64,000 nucleotides of DNA from Sphingobacteriales bacterium (lineage in GTDB: Bacteria; Bacteroidota; Bacteroidia; Sphingobacteriales; Sphingobacteriaceae). The stretch is taken from NCBI GenBank assembly GCA_025353765.1, contig JANXOD010000002.1, positions 62,001 to 126,000 of the forward strand. Direction: 5' to 3'. Numbering within the stretch: position 1 is the stretch's first letter; the number at the start of each line of letters is the position of its first letter. The notes under the pieces are model-generated. The model made no database searches, was not told the DNA's origin, and saw only the letters and a list, made by a program, of their open reading frames with translations. This document shows, in pieces, positions 6,559 to 15,591 of this stretch. The translations under genes and the position numbers were made by a program.

Positions 6559-9084
6559 TTAGGGGTTCAATGCAAAGTTTATCCGTTGTATAGCATCTTG
6601 TAAGTGATATTGGCTTAGTTTATCGGTAGTGTTTGATGAGGCTGAATCAATTTGTGCCAGCAGATCTGTTAAATGGCCCCGTACAATAGATGGGATATCT
6701 GAATTTTTTACATCATGTATTTCTCCAAAAAAGGTGGTTGAATATTTGGAGGTCAATAAACTTAATAAGCAATCAATATATTTCTTTTGCAAATTTCTAC
6801 GACCCATACTTATAGCACTTCCTATTTTTAATTCAGACCATATTCCATTTTCAAGATCAGTTAATAATTCTGAAATGTTATATGTCTCTTCAGTAAACCT
6901 TTTTTCGGCATCCTGCATTGCCAACAACCTGGAGGTAGAAAGCAAGCTGCTTAACAAACTATTTTGTATGCTGGCAATGGTGTCTATTTCCATTGGATCT
7001 GAAATTTTATTTAAGATATCTTTATCAAGTAACCATTCTGGCGTTTGAAATACCTGCTCATGCAACCATTTTACCGCTTCTTTTTGCCTGGCTTTAGGAA
7101 CAGGCTCATATACATCTCCATCTTCTTCTATACTTTTAAATGTTTGGTATCTTCCACCAATATTTGTTAATACATGATTTGAATAGAGGTTAAATTGATT
7201 GACCACCTGGTAATACATTTCTTTTAAATTCTCGTAATTCTCTCCTTCTTCTTTTGTCCATTCCGGTAGCTTTTTTACTATCCGTTTAAGATTTCTAATG
7301 CCATATTCACCGGCTTTCATTGCATTGTCACTTAAATCTTCTGATTGCCTTCTCGGATCGTCAAAGCTTTCACCACCATACCATAACCGTGGATTCTTTT
7401 TTAGCCGGTCTACAATCAAAGTGTTGTCTTCTTTTTTATCCTCATCCTCAGATTTGTCTGTCCATCTATAGCCCCATTCTATAGCCCATTCATCATATTC
7501 TCCTACCCGTGGAAAAATTCCGTTATGTGAAATACTGTCTTCAGGCTGTGCTACATAATTGAAACGTGCATAATCCATAACAGAGGCTGTATGCCCGTGC
7601 TCTTCCAGCCATTTCTTATCTCTCAATTTTTCTACAGGAGTTTTACTGCTGCTGCCCATATTATGCCCTAAACCAAGTATATGTCCAACTTCATGAGAAG
7701 ATGCAAAACGGATCAAATCTCCCATCAAAGCATCATCAAACTTCATTTTTCGAGCTCCCCGATCTACTGCTGCAGCCTGTACAAAATACATGTGCTGCAG
7801 GCGTTGCATAATATTATGATACCAGCCAATAGAGCCTGCCAAAATTTCGCCTGTACGCGGGTCGTGCACATTATTTCCATAAGCATTCTCCTTTTCACTT
7901 GCAAAATATCTTAAAGCAGAATAGTTGGCCGATCCAATGTTTATATTGCTATCTGCAGGCCATATTTTACCCGTTATTGCATTTTTGAATCCTGCCTTTT
8001 CCAATGCTTTTTGCCAATCGTTGATGCCTTGGATTAAATAAGGCCGCCATTTTACAGGAGTGGCAGGATCTATATACAAAACAATAGGTTTTTTAGGCTC
8101 TACCAACTCACCCCGCTTATATTTTTCTATATCTTCCGGCTTAGGTTCCAACTTCCATCTTACGATATAGCTTTTGCTCGTTACCTTTTGAGACTCATCC
8201 AGGAATTCTCTATCATAATCCGACAGATATCCTACTCTGCGATCATAGAAGCGACGCTTCATTGGAACATCTGGTAATTTAATAAAAGATGTATTCATTT
8301 CTATGGTTACAACACCCGCAACAGTGGCTCCAGGTAAAGCCTTTCCTCCCGATCCTGAAGCATTATATGTTTTTATAGTACGCACTTCGGTATTTTCAGG
8401 AAAAGAATGAATGTTTTCGATATAAGAACGATCGTTAGCGATGTTTGTTAAATTTAAGGCACCTCTTGTAAATGAACTCAATGAGACCACCTGGTTATCA
8501 TTTTGAAAAAAATCAGTAACATCAATAATAATCCCATTATTATCTTTACTCCGGGCTTTAATATCAAATACAGCAGCAATAGGGTTTATGTTAGAGTTTT
8601 TTACAGCATTATAAATAGGTTTTGCATTATCGGGTGAAGAAACTAAATTTAGAGTTGTTCTTAAAAAAATTTTATTTCCGAAGCCTTTTTCAAAGCGCAA
8701 AACATTATTATTAGCTTCCTCGCCACCATAATACCGGGCTCCGACTGGTGCACTTACAAAACGGGTTATAGCTAAGAAATCTTTTTCTAATAAGCTATTG
8801 GGAATATCAAAATAATATCTGTCATCCTGCCAAATAACTGTAATCATTCCTGCTTGCATACGTATTTTACGCTCATCAAAAAAATCCTTAAAAGATTTTG
8901 GACCTGGTTTAGCAGAAGTATTCGTTACCGGATTTGCTGATATAGTAATAGGTACTTTAGAGTCAGCCGGGGTTTCTTCCGGCCGAATTGAAGAAGTGTT
9001 TTTTGTAATTTTAGATGTGGTAGAGCACCCTGTTCCAAATAATAATAGAGTAATGGTTGAACTAATAAAAAAGATCATTTTCAT
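6559..9084 (-). CDS. Zinc-dependent metalloprotease lipoprotein (DUF5117/DUF5118 type)
   Basis: An 841-residue secreted zincin. The N-terminus MKMIFFISSTITLLLFGTGC ends in a lipobox (FGTGC), predicting a lipoprotein. The long N-terminal part matches the DUF5117/5118-containing proteases of Bacteroidota. The zinc site is SSHEVGHILGLGHNMGSS, an HExxHxxGxxH metzincin motif, followed by a Met-turn candidate ASVMDYARFNYV. The substrate is unknown. M1 and M3 are alternative starts. It stands alone and is followed by a perfect-palindrome terminator. A second, unrelated zinc peptidase (DUF885) lies across the nei-like gene. Confidence 0.9.
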   Translation of the reverse strand: MKMIFFISSTITLLLFGTGCSTTSKITKNTSSIRPEETPADSKVPITISANPVTNTSAKPGPKSFKDFFDERKIRMQAGMITVIWQDDRYYFDIPNSLLEKDFLAITRFVSAPVGARYYGGEEANNNVLRFEKGFGNKIFLRTTLNLVSSPDNAKPIYNAVKNSNINPIAAVFDIKARSKDNNGIIIDVTDFFQNDNQVVSLSSFTRGALNLTNIANDRSYIENIHSFPENTEVRTIKTYNASGSGGKALPGATVAGVVTIEMNTSFIKLPDVPMKRRFYDRRVGYLSDYDREFLDESQKVTSKSYIVRWKLEPKPEDIEKYKRGELVEPKKPIVLYIDPATPVKWRPYLIQGINDWQKALEKAGFKNAITGKIWPADSNINIGSANYSALRYFASEKENAYGNNVHDPRTGEILAGSIGWYHNIMQRLQHMYFVQAAAVDRGARKMKFDDALMGDLIRFASSHEVGHILGLGHNMGSSSKTPVEKLRDKKWLEEHGHTASVMDYARFNYVAQPEDSISHNGIFPRVGEYDEWAIEWGYRWTDKSEDEDKKEDNTLIVDRLKKNPRLWYGGESFDDPRRQSEDLSDNAMKAGEYGIRNLKRIVKKLPEWTKEEGENYENLKEMYYQVVNQFNLYSNHVLTNIGGRYQTFKSIEEDGDVYEPVPKARQKEAVKWLHEQVFQTPEWLLDKDILNKISDPMEIDTIASIQNSLLSSLLSTSRLLAMQDAEKRFTEETYNISELLTDLENGIWSELKIGSAISMGRRNLQKKYIDCLLSLLTSKYSTTFFGEIHDVKNSDIPSIVRGHLTDLLAQIDSASSNTTDKLSQYHLQDAIQRINFALNP

Positions 9085-9220
9085 GTTATAGTGGTTTTTA
9101 AATGGAAATGGATAATATTAATTTATGGGAAAATGTTTTAGAATATATCAATTTTGTTTCTTGACATTACTGCTTTTTTAGAATAGTTTCTGTTGGCTTA
9201 ATATTTGCAAAATGAAAAAT

Positions 9221-9955
9221 ATGCCAGAAGGACCATCTATTGTAATTTTGAAAGAAGCTGTCCAATCTTTTAAGGGGAAAGAAGTAGTACGAGCTAAGGG
9301 AAATACTAAAAAATTAGATACTGAACTTTTTGTTGGGGATACCATTATTGATTTTAAAAGTTGGGGTAAACATTTCCTTATCTGTTTTCAGAAATATTCT
9401 ATTCGTATACATTTTATGCTCTTTGGCTCCTATCGCATCAATGAGCATAAAGATACACCTGCCCGCTTAAGCCTGCAATTTGCTGACGGGGAATTAAATT
9501 TTTATGCATGTTCTGTACAGTTAATTGAAAAGCCATTAAATGAACTTTATGATTGGACAACGGATGTGATGAGTAATCATTGGAATGCTAATAAAGCGCT
9601 GCTGAAATTGAAGGCTAAACCAGACATGATGGTTTGTGATGCCTTATTGGATCAGCATATATTTTCAGGAGTAGGTAACATTATTAAGAATGAGGTACTA
9701 TTTCGTATTCAGGTACATCCGGAAAGCCGGGTTGGTAAACTACCACTTGAAAAAATAAAAGAATTAGTAAGCGAAGCAGTTAGCTACAGTTTCGAATTTC
9801 TGGACTGGAAAAAGGAATTCACATTGAAAAAGCATTGGCTTGCTCATACTAAAACTATTTGCCCCAGAGATCTTGTTCCTTTTCATAAAGCTTATCTTGG
9901 CAAAACCAATCGACGGAGTTTCTTTTGCACGTTATGTCAGGAGCTGTATATGTAA
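9221..9955 (+). CDS. Fpg/Nei-family DNA glycosylase (endonuclease VIII-like)
   Basis: Base-excision repair glycosylase/AP lyase of 244 residues. An upstream in-frame ATG exists at 9212, but the start at 9221 gives MPEGPSI, the family N-terminus in which Pro2 becomes the catalytic nucleophile and Glu3 the acid. Lys50 in SWGKHFL fits the beta-hairpin lysine, and residues 139-159 carry the H2TH motif (DQHIFSGVGNIIKNE). The C-terminal zinc finger is unusual. C214, C236 and C239 are present, but the second ligand of the first CxxC is Asp217 (CPRD), so only three Cys ligands remain. The gene stands alone between two peptidase genes. Confidence 0.9.
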   Translation: MPEGPSIVILKEAVQSFKGKEVVRAKGNTKKLDTELFVGDTIIDFKSWGKHFLICFQKYSIRIHFMLFGSYRINEHKDTPARLSLQFADGELNFYACSVQLIEKPLNELYDWTTDVMSNHWNANKALLKLKAKPDMMVCDALLDQHIFSGVGNIIKNEVLFRIQVHPESRVGKLPLEKIKELVSEAVSYSFEFLDWKKEFTLKKHWLAHTKTICPRDLVPFHKAYLGKTNRRSFFCTLCQELYM

Positions 9956-10045
9956 AATAATAATATGCGATAGCGTATATGCAAAAATTGCAATCAGAAA
10001 ATATTTTAAATTCTTAGCTTTAAATCTAAATAAGTAAATATAAAA

Positions 10046-11824
10046 ATGAAAAAATTAGCTATTGCTGGCGTGCTTATCTGCATGATAATGGCATGTAAAC
10101 AACAAACTAAACTCAATGGGAGTACTGGCGATAAAAATTTCGCGACTTTATGTGATCGTTATTATGAAGAACGGATTCAGTTATTTCCTCTTGAAGCTAC
10201 CTTTGCCGGAGATGATCGTTATAACGATCTGCTACCAAACGATGGATCTTCGGCTTTCATAAAACAGTCAAAAGATTTTTATAAAAAATACCTTAATGAA
10301 CTGAAAGAGTATGACCGAAATGGACTGAACGATAATGACAAAATCTCTTATGATGTACTTAAAGATCAGCTGGAAGTAGGTTTGGAAGGATTAAATTATC
10401 ATTTTGAATATTTGCCATTCAACCAGATGTTTGCTTTACCTCTAACCATAGGGCAGCTGGGCTCCGGAACTGGGGCACAACCTTTTAAAACTGTTAAGGA
10501 TTATGATAATTGGCTGAAGCGGATTTCTGCTTTTTCGGTATGGGCAGATACAGCTATTGGAAACTTCAAAAAAGGTATTCAGGCAGGTATAGTGTTTCCT
10601 AAATCATTGGTTGTAAAAATTATTCCTCAAATGCAGAGTATGGTTGTAGCAGATCCGAAACGGAGTTTGTTTTACGGGCCTATCAGCACCATGCCAGCTA
10701 GTTTTTCTGATGCAGATAAAAAACGTTTTACAGATGAATACAGCAAGGCCATCATCAATCAAATTATTCCGACCTATAAAAAATTAGGTGATTTTTTACA
10801 GAATGAGTACTTGCCTATAGCAAGAAGTACATCCGGGTTTTCGGCTCTTCCAGGTGGAACAGCAATGTATACTTACTTGGTAAAGCAGCAAACCACCACT
10901 ACTAAAACTCCAGAAGAGATCTATCAAACAGGTTTAAAAGAAGTAGCCCGCATTAGAAATGTGATGGACAGTATTAAAAACAAGGTTGCTTTTAAAGGAG
11001 ATTTAAAGGCATTTTTTGAGTACATGAAAACAGATCCTAAATTCACGCCTTATAAAACTCCTAAAGAGATATTGGATGCTTTTGAAAATATTCATAAACG
11101 AATGGAACCTAATTTGGAAAAGATGTTTAAGAATAAGCCTAAAACTCCTTTTGAAATACGCCAAACAGAAGCGTTTAGAGCGGCTTCTGCGAGTGCAGAA
11201 TATAACCAGGGTTCAGCAGATGGTACAAGGCCGGGTATATTTTATGTTCCTATATTAGATGCTACCAAGTTTAATACAACATCGGGAATGGAATCTTTAT
11301 TCCTTCATGAAGCTATTCCTGGCCATCATTATCAAATTTCTTTAACTCAGGAAAATACATCACTTCCTAAATTTCGTCGTTTTGGCGGTCATAATGCTTA
11401 TGTGGAAGGTTGGGCATTGTATTGCGAATCTTTAGGCAAAGAACTTGGTTTATATACAGATCCATATCAACATATGGGTGCTTTAGGTGACGAAATGCAT
11501 CGTGCCGTACGTTTAGTGGTTGATGTAGCCATTCACACCAAAGGAATGACCCGCGAACAGGCCATTAAGTATATGATGGAAAATGAAGCGATAAGTGAAG
11601 AAGGGGCAACTGCAGAAATTGAACGTTATATGGCAATCCCCGCTCAGGCTTTAGGATATAAAATAGGAGCTTTAAAAATAAGAGAATTACGTACTAAATA
11701 TGAGCAACAATTAGGGGCGAAATTTAACATTGCTGATTTTCATGATCAGATTTTAAAGGATGGATCTTTACCATTAAGTGTATTGGAAACCAAGATGGAT
11801 ACCTGGGCAGAAAAGCAGAAGTAA
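10046..11824 (+). CDS. DUF885 family zinc peptidase-like lipoprotein
   Basis: A 592-residue DUF885 protein. The first 17 residues (MKKLAIAGVLICMIMAC) form a lipoprotein signal with Cys17 as the lipid-attachment site. The family signature HEAIPGHHYQ is present, followed about 40 residues later by EGWALYCESLG, whose Glu fits a third metal ligand. DUF885 proteins resemble M32/thimet-type metallopeptidases, but their substrates are mostly unknown. The C-terminal FHDQILKDGSLPLSVLE is a conserved closing motif. A strong hairpin at 11854-11889 ends the transcript. It is intact and of normal length for the family. Confidence 0.9.
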   Translation: MKKLAIAGVLICMIMACKQQTKLNGSTGDKNFATLCDRYYEERIQLFPLEATFAGDDRYNDLLPNDGSSAFIKQSKDFYKKYLNELKEYDRNGLNDNDKISYDVLKDQLEVGLEGLNYHFEYLPFNQMFALPLTIGQLGSGTGAQPFKTVKDYDNWLKRISAFSVWADTAIGNFKKGIQAGIVFPKSLVVKIIPQMQSMVVADPKRSLFYGPISTMPASFSDADKKRFTDEYSKAIINQIIPTYKKLGDFLQNEYLPIARSTSGFSALPGGTAMYTYLVKQQTTTTKTPEEIYQTGLKEVARIRNVMDSIKNKVAFKGDLKAFFEYMKTDPKFTPYKTPKEILDAFENIHKRMEPNLEKMFKNKPKTPFEIRQTEAFRAASASAEYNQGSADGTRPGIFYVPILDATKFNTTSGMESLFLHEAIPGHHYQISLTQENTSLPKFRRFGGHNAYVEGWALYCESLGKELGLYTDPYQHMGALGDEMHRAVRLVVDVAIHTKGMTREQAIKYMMENEAISEEGATAEIERYMAIPAQALGYKIGALKIRELRTKYEQQLGAKFNIADFHDQILKDGSLPLSVLETKMDTWAEKQK

Positions 11825-11853
11825 GTTTTAAATATATTAAAGCCTATTTATTA

Positions 11854-11889
11854 AAAAACCCGATTTGCCTTATAATAAATCGGGTTTTT
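11854..11889. terminator. Bidirectional intrinsic terminator
   Basis: A 13-bp perfect stem, AAAAACCCGATTT (11854-11866) with AAATCGGGTTTTT (11877-11889), with A-run and T-run flanks. It sits between the rightward DUF885 gene and the leftward lipoprotein gene ending at 11942, so it can terminate both. Confidence 0.88.
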
Positions 11890-11941
11890 ATGTTTAATAT
11901 ATTTATAATAATATGGCTATATTCTATACTTCTCTGAAAGA

Positions 11942-12631
11942 TTAGTTTTTCTTAAACTCGCTTACATTCCCTGCTTTATCAAATCTAAGATTATAGCTTT
12001 CACGTGTACCTTTGATGCCATCAGGTAGTTGGAAAAACCTCATGTTAAGTGCAGGCATATAGCTAAAAGAAATCATATTGCCAACTTTTCCACCTTCCAC
12101 ACCTTTTGCTTTCTCATCTGCAATTTTCATCATATTAGGTATGGCTTTATAATTAATTTCATCCAGATTAGTCAAATTATCGCTTACCTTTCCATCACCC
12201 GATAGATTTATTGGTGCAGGATCGCCCCATGCTCCATTAGTATACTCGTATTGATCTATATTGTCAGGTTTATTAGGGTCTGATATAGAAAGTGTGATTC
12301 GGCCTCCCTGAAAATCATAAAAAGTAATATCCTGAAATACCATGACCTTTTTCCCTTTGAATTTAGGCATTGCTTTTAATGCATCAAAGGCTTTTTCTAT
12401 AGCATCACTGCGAAGAAATTTTCCATCATCCGCTTTTTCGCTACTGCCAGTTGCACTTTTTAAAGCATTCTCTATAATAGCTGAAGCAGAACTCTTGTCA
12501 GTTTTTGCCTCTGATTTGCTAGCGATAGAATCTGCCTGACTAGTTTTCTGTCCTGTCTTGCTTCCACAAGAAATAATAGCCATACTTGCCATTATTAGTA
12601 GTGAAAAGTAAGTTAGTTTTTTCATATTCAT
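11942..12631 (-). CDS. Hypothetical lipoprotein (229 aa)
   Basis: Not assigned to a family. The N-terminus MNMKKLTYFSLLIMASMAII ends in a lipobox (IISC), followed by a Ser/Lys/Ala-rich linker of about 35 residues typical of Bacteroidota surface lipoproteins. The remaining domain has short beta-strand-like stretches (KVMVFQDITFYDFQGGRI, NMRFFQLPDGIKG) and a repeated aromatic pattern. ATG starts at 12631 and 12625 are both possible. It is convergent with the DUF885 gene and divergent from the small membrane protein gene at 12875. Confidence 0.72.
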   Translation of the reverse strand: MNMKKLTYFSLLIMASMAIISCGSKTGQKTSQADSIASKSEAKTDKSSASAIIENALKSATGSSEKADDGKFLRSDAIEKAFDALKAMPKFKGKKVMVFQDITFYDFQGGRITLSISDPNKPDNIDQYEYTNGAWGDPAPINLSGDGKVSDNLTNLDEINYKAIPNMMKIADEKAKGVEGGKVGNMISFSYMPALNMRFFQLPDGIKGTRESYNLRFDKAGNVSEFKKN

Positions 12632-12874
12632 GTTGTTTAGATTTAGGTGTAATTTTTATTCGAAAGTAATATTTCTTATAGGTAATTACAAATATTAAAA
12701 CGCAAGAGTTAAGTATGATATAAATTAATACATAGAGGAAAATTGAAATCAATAGTTAAAAGGTATCTTTAGCGTTTTTAATAGATCTTTATGAATTTGT
12801 AAAATGGCTGTTACATACCTATATTTAAATTGTAATTGCTTTTCGGCGTGAAATAAATGCACTTAATCTAACAT

Positions 12875-13306
12875 ATGAAAAAGAAAATAATTTGGTTTAT
12901 CGTTTTGTACATCGTGTATCTTCCTGTTGCGATGTTTGTAAGTTTTATGATTCCTGCTTTATTGAATATACCGCCTATATTTCCTGGAGTGGTGCTTTGT
13001 ATTTTATTTCTTGGTGGACCAATCATTTATTTCTCTCTTACTTATGATAAGCCCGGCAAGGCAGAAAAACAAATTTTACTGAGCGGAATAGAAGCAATTG
13101 CACAACTTAACTATGTAAAAGATACAGGCATAACTATGAATGGATTTAATAGAGTTGTTGTGTTAGGTTTAACTGTATTTGGCAATGGAGAGAATTTTGA
13201 AGCAGAGGCAGAATCCCAATATAATAAATACATGCTACCTCGTCCCGGGGATAAAATAAAAGTGAAATACGATCCTTCTAATAAAACTAAACTTGTTGTT
13301 TTGTAA
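12875..13306 (+). CDS. Small membrane protein with soluble C-terminal domain
   Basis: A 143-residue protein of unknown function. Two transmembrane helices occupy residues about 4-30 and 33-55 (IIWFIVLYIVYLPVAMFVSF and the stretch around VVLCILFLGGPIIYFSL). A roughly 75-residue soluble tail follows, ending RPGDKIKVKYDPSNKTKLVVL. That ending resembles the small beta domain of DUF3592-like membrane proteins, where a PGDxVxVxYDP motif recurs, so DUF3592-like is a reasonable but unproven label. It stands alone. Confidence 0.65.
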   Translation: MKKKIIWFIVLYIVYLPVAMFVSFMIPALLNIPPIFPGVVLCILFLGGPIIYFSLTYDKPGKAEKQILLSGIEAIAQLNYVKDTGITMNGFNRVVVLGLTVFGNGENFEAEAESQYNKYMLPRPGDKIKVKYDPSNKTKLVVL

Positions 13307-13494
13307 TAGTAATCATACTAAAAATATTCTATTGATATCGCAAAAGGCTATTTCATAATTAAAATGCTCGTCATTAATTAATTTGACCAAAATCTAGTCT
13401 GTTTATTCTTCAATTTTTAAAACTTATAGACTAATAATCTGTTTTTAAATGAAGGTATAGTCAATAAATTTTAACCTTTTAAAAAAACAGAATT

Positions 13495-13872
13495 ATGAAA
13501 AAGATTGCAGTATTACTTGCTCTAGTTTTATGGGTAGGTGTTGTGTTAGCACAAGAAAAACCTGATTCAATTCAGAAGCAGAAAACTAAACCTATACTAG
13601 TGCCTGTACAGGAAGAAAATTATTTGATATTTGATAAAGGGAAACTTTATGAAGTAAAAAAAGAGGCATGGATAGAAGTTAAGGTTCCTGTTACTTTAAA
13701 AAATGGCATTGTGGTTAATAAAGATGGCTCCTACCAAACTCAGGATAAAAAACAGCGTCAATTGAAAAATGGTGAGTATTTAGATTTGAAAGGAAATCAT
13801 TATCCAAATAAGTCCCGGTTTAAAGAACATCGGCCAACGACAGAAAAGGAAATAGAGATTGGGCATCCCTAA
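13495..13872 (+). CDS. Exported DUF6799-like protein
   Basis: A 125-residue exported protein. The signal peptide MKKIAVLLALVLWVGVVLAQ has a clear VLA-Q cleavage site. The mature part carries the pattern typical of DUF6799: DKGKLYEVKK, then VTLKNGIVVNKDGSYQ and LKNGEYLDLKGN, that is, two short beta repeats with an NG/DG turn. No catalytic residues are apparent. Probably periplasmic. It is convergent with tRNA-Ser and shares the terminator at 13908-13941. Confidence 0.7.
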   Translation: MKKIAVLLALVLWVGVVLAQEKPDSIQKQKTKPILVPVQEENYLIFDKGKLYEVKKEAWIEVKVPVTLKNGIVVNKDGSYQTQDKKQRQLKNGEYLDLKGNHYPNKSRFKEHRPTTEKEIEIGHP

Positions 13873-13907
13873 ACTTTGAAAAATTATAGATGTTTCCTTC
13901 CAAAATA

Positions 13908-13941
13908 AAAATCCTTCTAAATTTTTTCTTAGAAGGATTTT
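13908..13941. terminator. Bidirectional terminator between DUF6799 gene and tRNA-Ser
   Basis: AAAATCCTTCTAA (13908-13920) pairs with TTAGAAGGATTTT (13929-13941) across an 8-nt loop. Runs of A and T flank both sides. It lies 36 bp past the rightward gene and 10 bp past the 3' end of the leftward tRNA. Confidence 0.82.
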
Positions 13942-13949
13942 ATTGTTTT

Positions 13950-14037
<88 letters not shown>

Positions 14038-14047
14038 TTCGAAGGGA

Positions 14048-14055
14048 CAAAAGTA
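14048..14055 (-). promoter_or_regulatory. Bacteroidota -7 box for tRNA-Ser
   Basis: Read leftward the sequence is TACTTTTG, an exact TAnnTTTG match. It would start transcription a few bases before the mature 5' end at 14037. No clear -33 TTG element is seen. Confidence 0.55.
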
Positions 14056-14148
14056 TTAAAATTTCATAACTATGAGAAGCTAATTTATGCCTTCCGTCAA
14101 AGTAAAACTTTTTTAATACATCGAGTTAATCATATACTAAACTACTTA

Positions 14149-14445
14149 ATGGCAAATTTTCAGGAAATTATAAATTCAGACAAACCAGTTTTGGTTGATT
14201 TCTTTGCTACTTGGTGTGGTCCTTGTAAAGCTATGCCTTCCATTTTACAAGATTTAAAAAAGAGAATTTCTGATGATGCTACGATACTAAAAATAGACAT
14301 TGATAAAAACCCTCAGGCTGCCTCTGCCTATCATGTTCAAAGTGTACCCACACTAATTTTATTTAAAAATGGCCAAATTAAATGGCGGCAATCTGGAGTA
14401 ATACAAGCGGGAGAATTGGAGCAGATTATCAGGAAAAATTTATAA
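14149..14445 (+). CDS. trxA: Thioredoxin
   Basis: A 98-residue single-domain thioredoxin for disulfide reduction in the cytoplasm. The active site is [13 protein letters not shown] with Cys23 and Cys26. The cis-proline loop is [12 protein letters not shown], and Asp17 is the buried acid. There is no signal peptide, which separates it from TlpA-type exported thioredoxins. It is slightly shorter than E. coli TrxA but complete. Thioredoxin reductase is not in the window. It lies about 170 bp upstream of the polyprenyl synthase gene with no obvious operon partner. Confidence 0.92.
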   Translation: MANFQEIINSDKPVLVDFFATWCGPCKAMPSILQDLKKRISDDATILKIDIDKNPQAASAYHVQSVPTLILFKNGQIKWRQSGVIQAGELEQIIRKNL

Positions 14446-14616
14446 TACCAAAATTATTTATTTCTTTCTCCCTTTTTAGGAATTAATTCTCTCTTTTTCC
14501 TCTGGTGACACTTAATTAGATTCTTCGCAAATGCAGATAAATCCTCTTTTTGATTATGTTTGCATGTGATTTACTATAAGTAACTCTTAGACCAAAAATT
14601 ACGTTTTTAAATATTA

Positions 14617-15588
14617 ATGTTAAGCCTTAAAGAGATTAAAGAACCTATCGCCAAAGAGTTAGACAACTTTGAAAAGAAGTTTAAATCTTCCATGAAGAGT
14701 TCTGTTCCACTACTTGATCGTATTACCCATTATATCGTAAAACGTAAGGGTAAGCAGATTCGTCCCATGTTTGTTTTCTTCTCGGCTAGCTTATGCGGCG
14801 GAATTACAGAAGCTACACACCGTGGAGCAGCATTAGTTGAGTTACTTCATACGGCCACATTGGTGCATGATGATGTAGTAGATAATTCCTACGAACGCAG
14901 AGGCTTTTTTTCTATAAATGCCTTATGGAAAAATAAAATTGCGGTATTGGTGGGCGATTATTTATTATCTAAGGGTCTGTTGCTGTCTATTAATAATGGC
15001 GATTTTGAATTATTAAAAATTGTGTCAGAAGCAGTACAACAGATGAGCGAAGGCGAATTGCTACAAATGGAAAAAGCCCGGAAACTGGATATTGATGAAA
15101 AGATCTATTACGAAGTTATTCGTCAGAAAACGGCTTCATTAATAGCATCCTGTTGTGCCTGTGGAGCGGCTTCTGCTGGAGCAGATAAATCTACTATTGA
15201 AAAAATGCGTTTGTTTGGTGAGAAGATTGGCATTGCTTTTCAAATTAAAGACGATCTGTTTGATTTTGGTATAGATGACGTGGGTAAACCCTTAGGCATT
15301 GACATTAAAGAGAAGAAGATCACTTTACCCTTAATTTACGCTTTAAATAAAGTAAGCACTAATGAAAAACGCCGGATAATTAACCTGGTGAAAAATCATA
15401 ACGAAGAAACAGAGAAAGTTAACGAAGTAATTAGTTTTGTTCATAATAATGGCGGCCTCGCCTATGCCGAACAACAAATGCTGAATTATCAGGCAGAAGC
15501 ATTTGCTATTTTAAATAGCTTTCCGGAACATAGCTCACGTTCTGCTTTAGAACAATTAGTTCGTTTTACAATCGAGCGCAAAAAATAA
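14617..15588 (+). CDS. Polyprenyl diphosphate synthase (trans-type)
   Basis: A 323-residue isoprenyl chain elongase that condenses isopentenyl diphosphate onto allylic diphosphates. It probably makes the side chain of menaquinone. The first aspartate-rich motif DDVVD is at 85-89 in LVHDDVVDNSYERRG and the second DDLFD at 212-216 in QIKDDLFDFG. GKQIRP near 45-50 is the substrate-binding block. Length fits hepta-/octaprenyl synthases (IspB/HepT type), but product chain length cannot be read reliably from sequence. The TerC gene starts 3 bp after its stop, so the two are probably co-transcribed. Confidence 0.92.
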   Translation: MLSLKEIKEPIAKELDNFEKKFKSSMKSSVPLLDRITHYIVKRKGKQIRPMFVFFSASLCGGITEATHRGAALVELLHTATLVHDDVVDNSYERRGFFSINALWKNKIAVLVGDYLLSKGLLLSINNGDFELLKIVSEAVQQMSEGELLQMEKARKLDIDEKIYYEVIRQKTASLIASCCACGAASAGADKSTIEKMRLFGEKIGIAFQIKDDLFDFGIDDVGKPLGIDIKEKKITLPLIYALNKVSTNEKRRIINLVKNHNEETEKVNEVISFVHNNGGLAYAEQQMLNYQAEAFAILNSFPEHSSRSALEQLVRFTIERKK

Positions 15589-15591
15589 AAT

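Noticed and set aside
12540-12752. 70-residue leftward frame upstream of the lipoprotein at 11942
   Set aside because: It overlaps the lipoprotein start in another frame and the AT-rich promoter region; composition is not coding-like.
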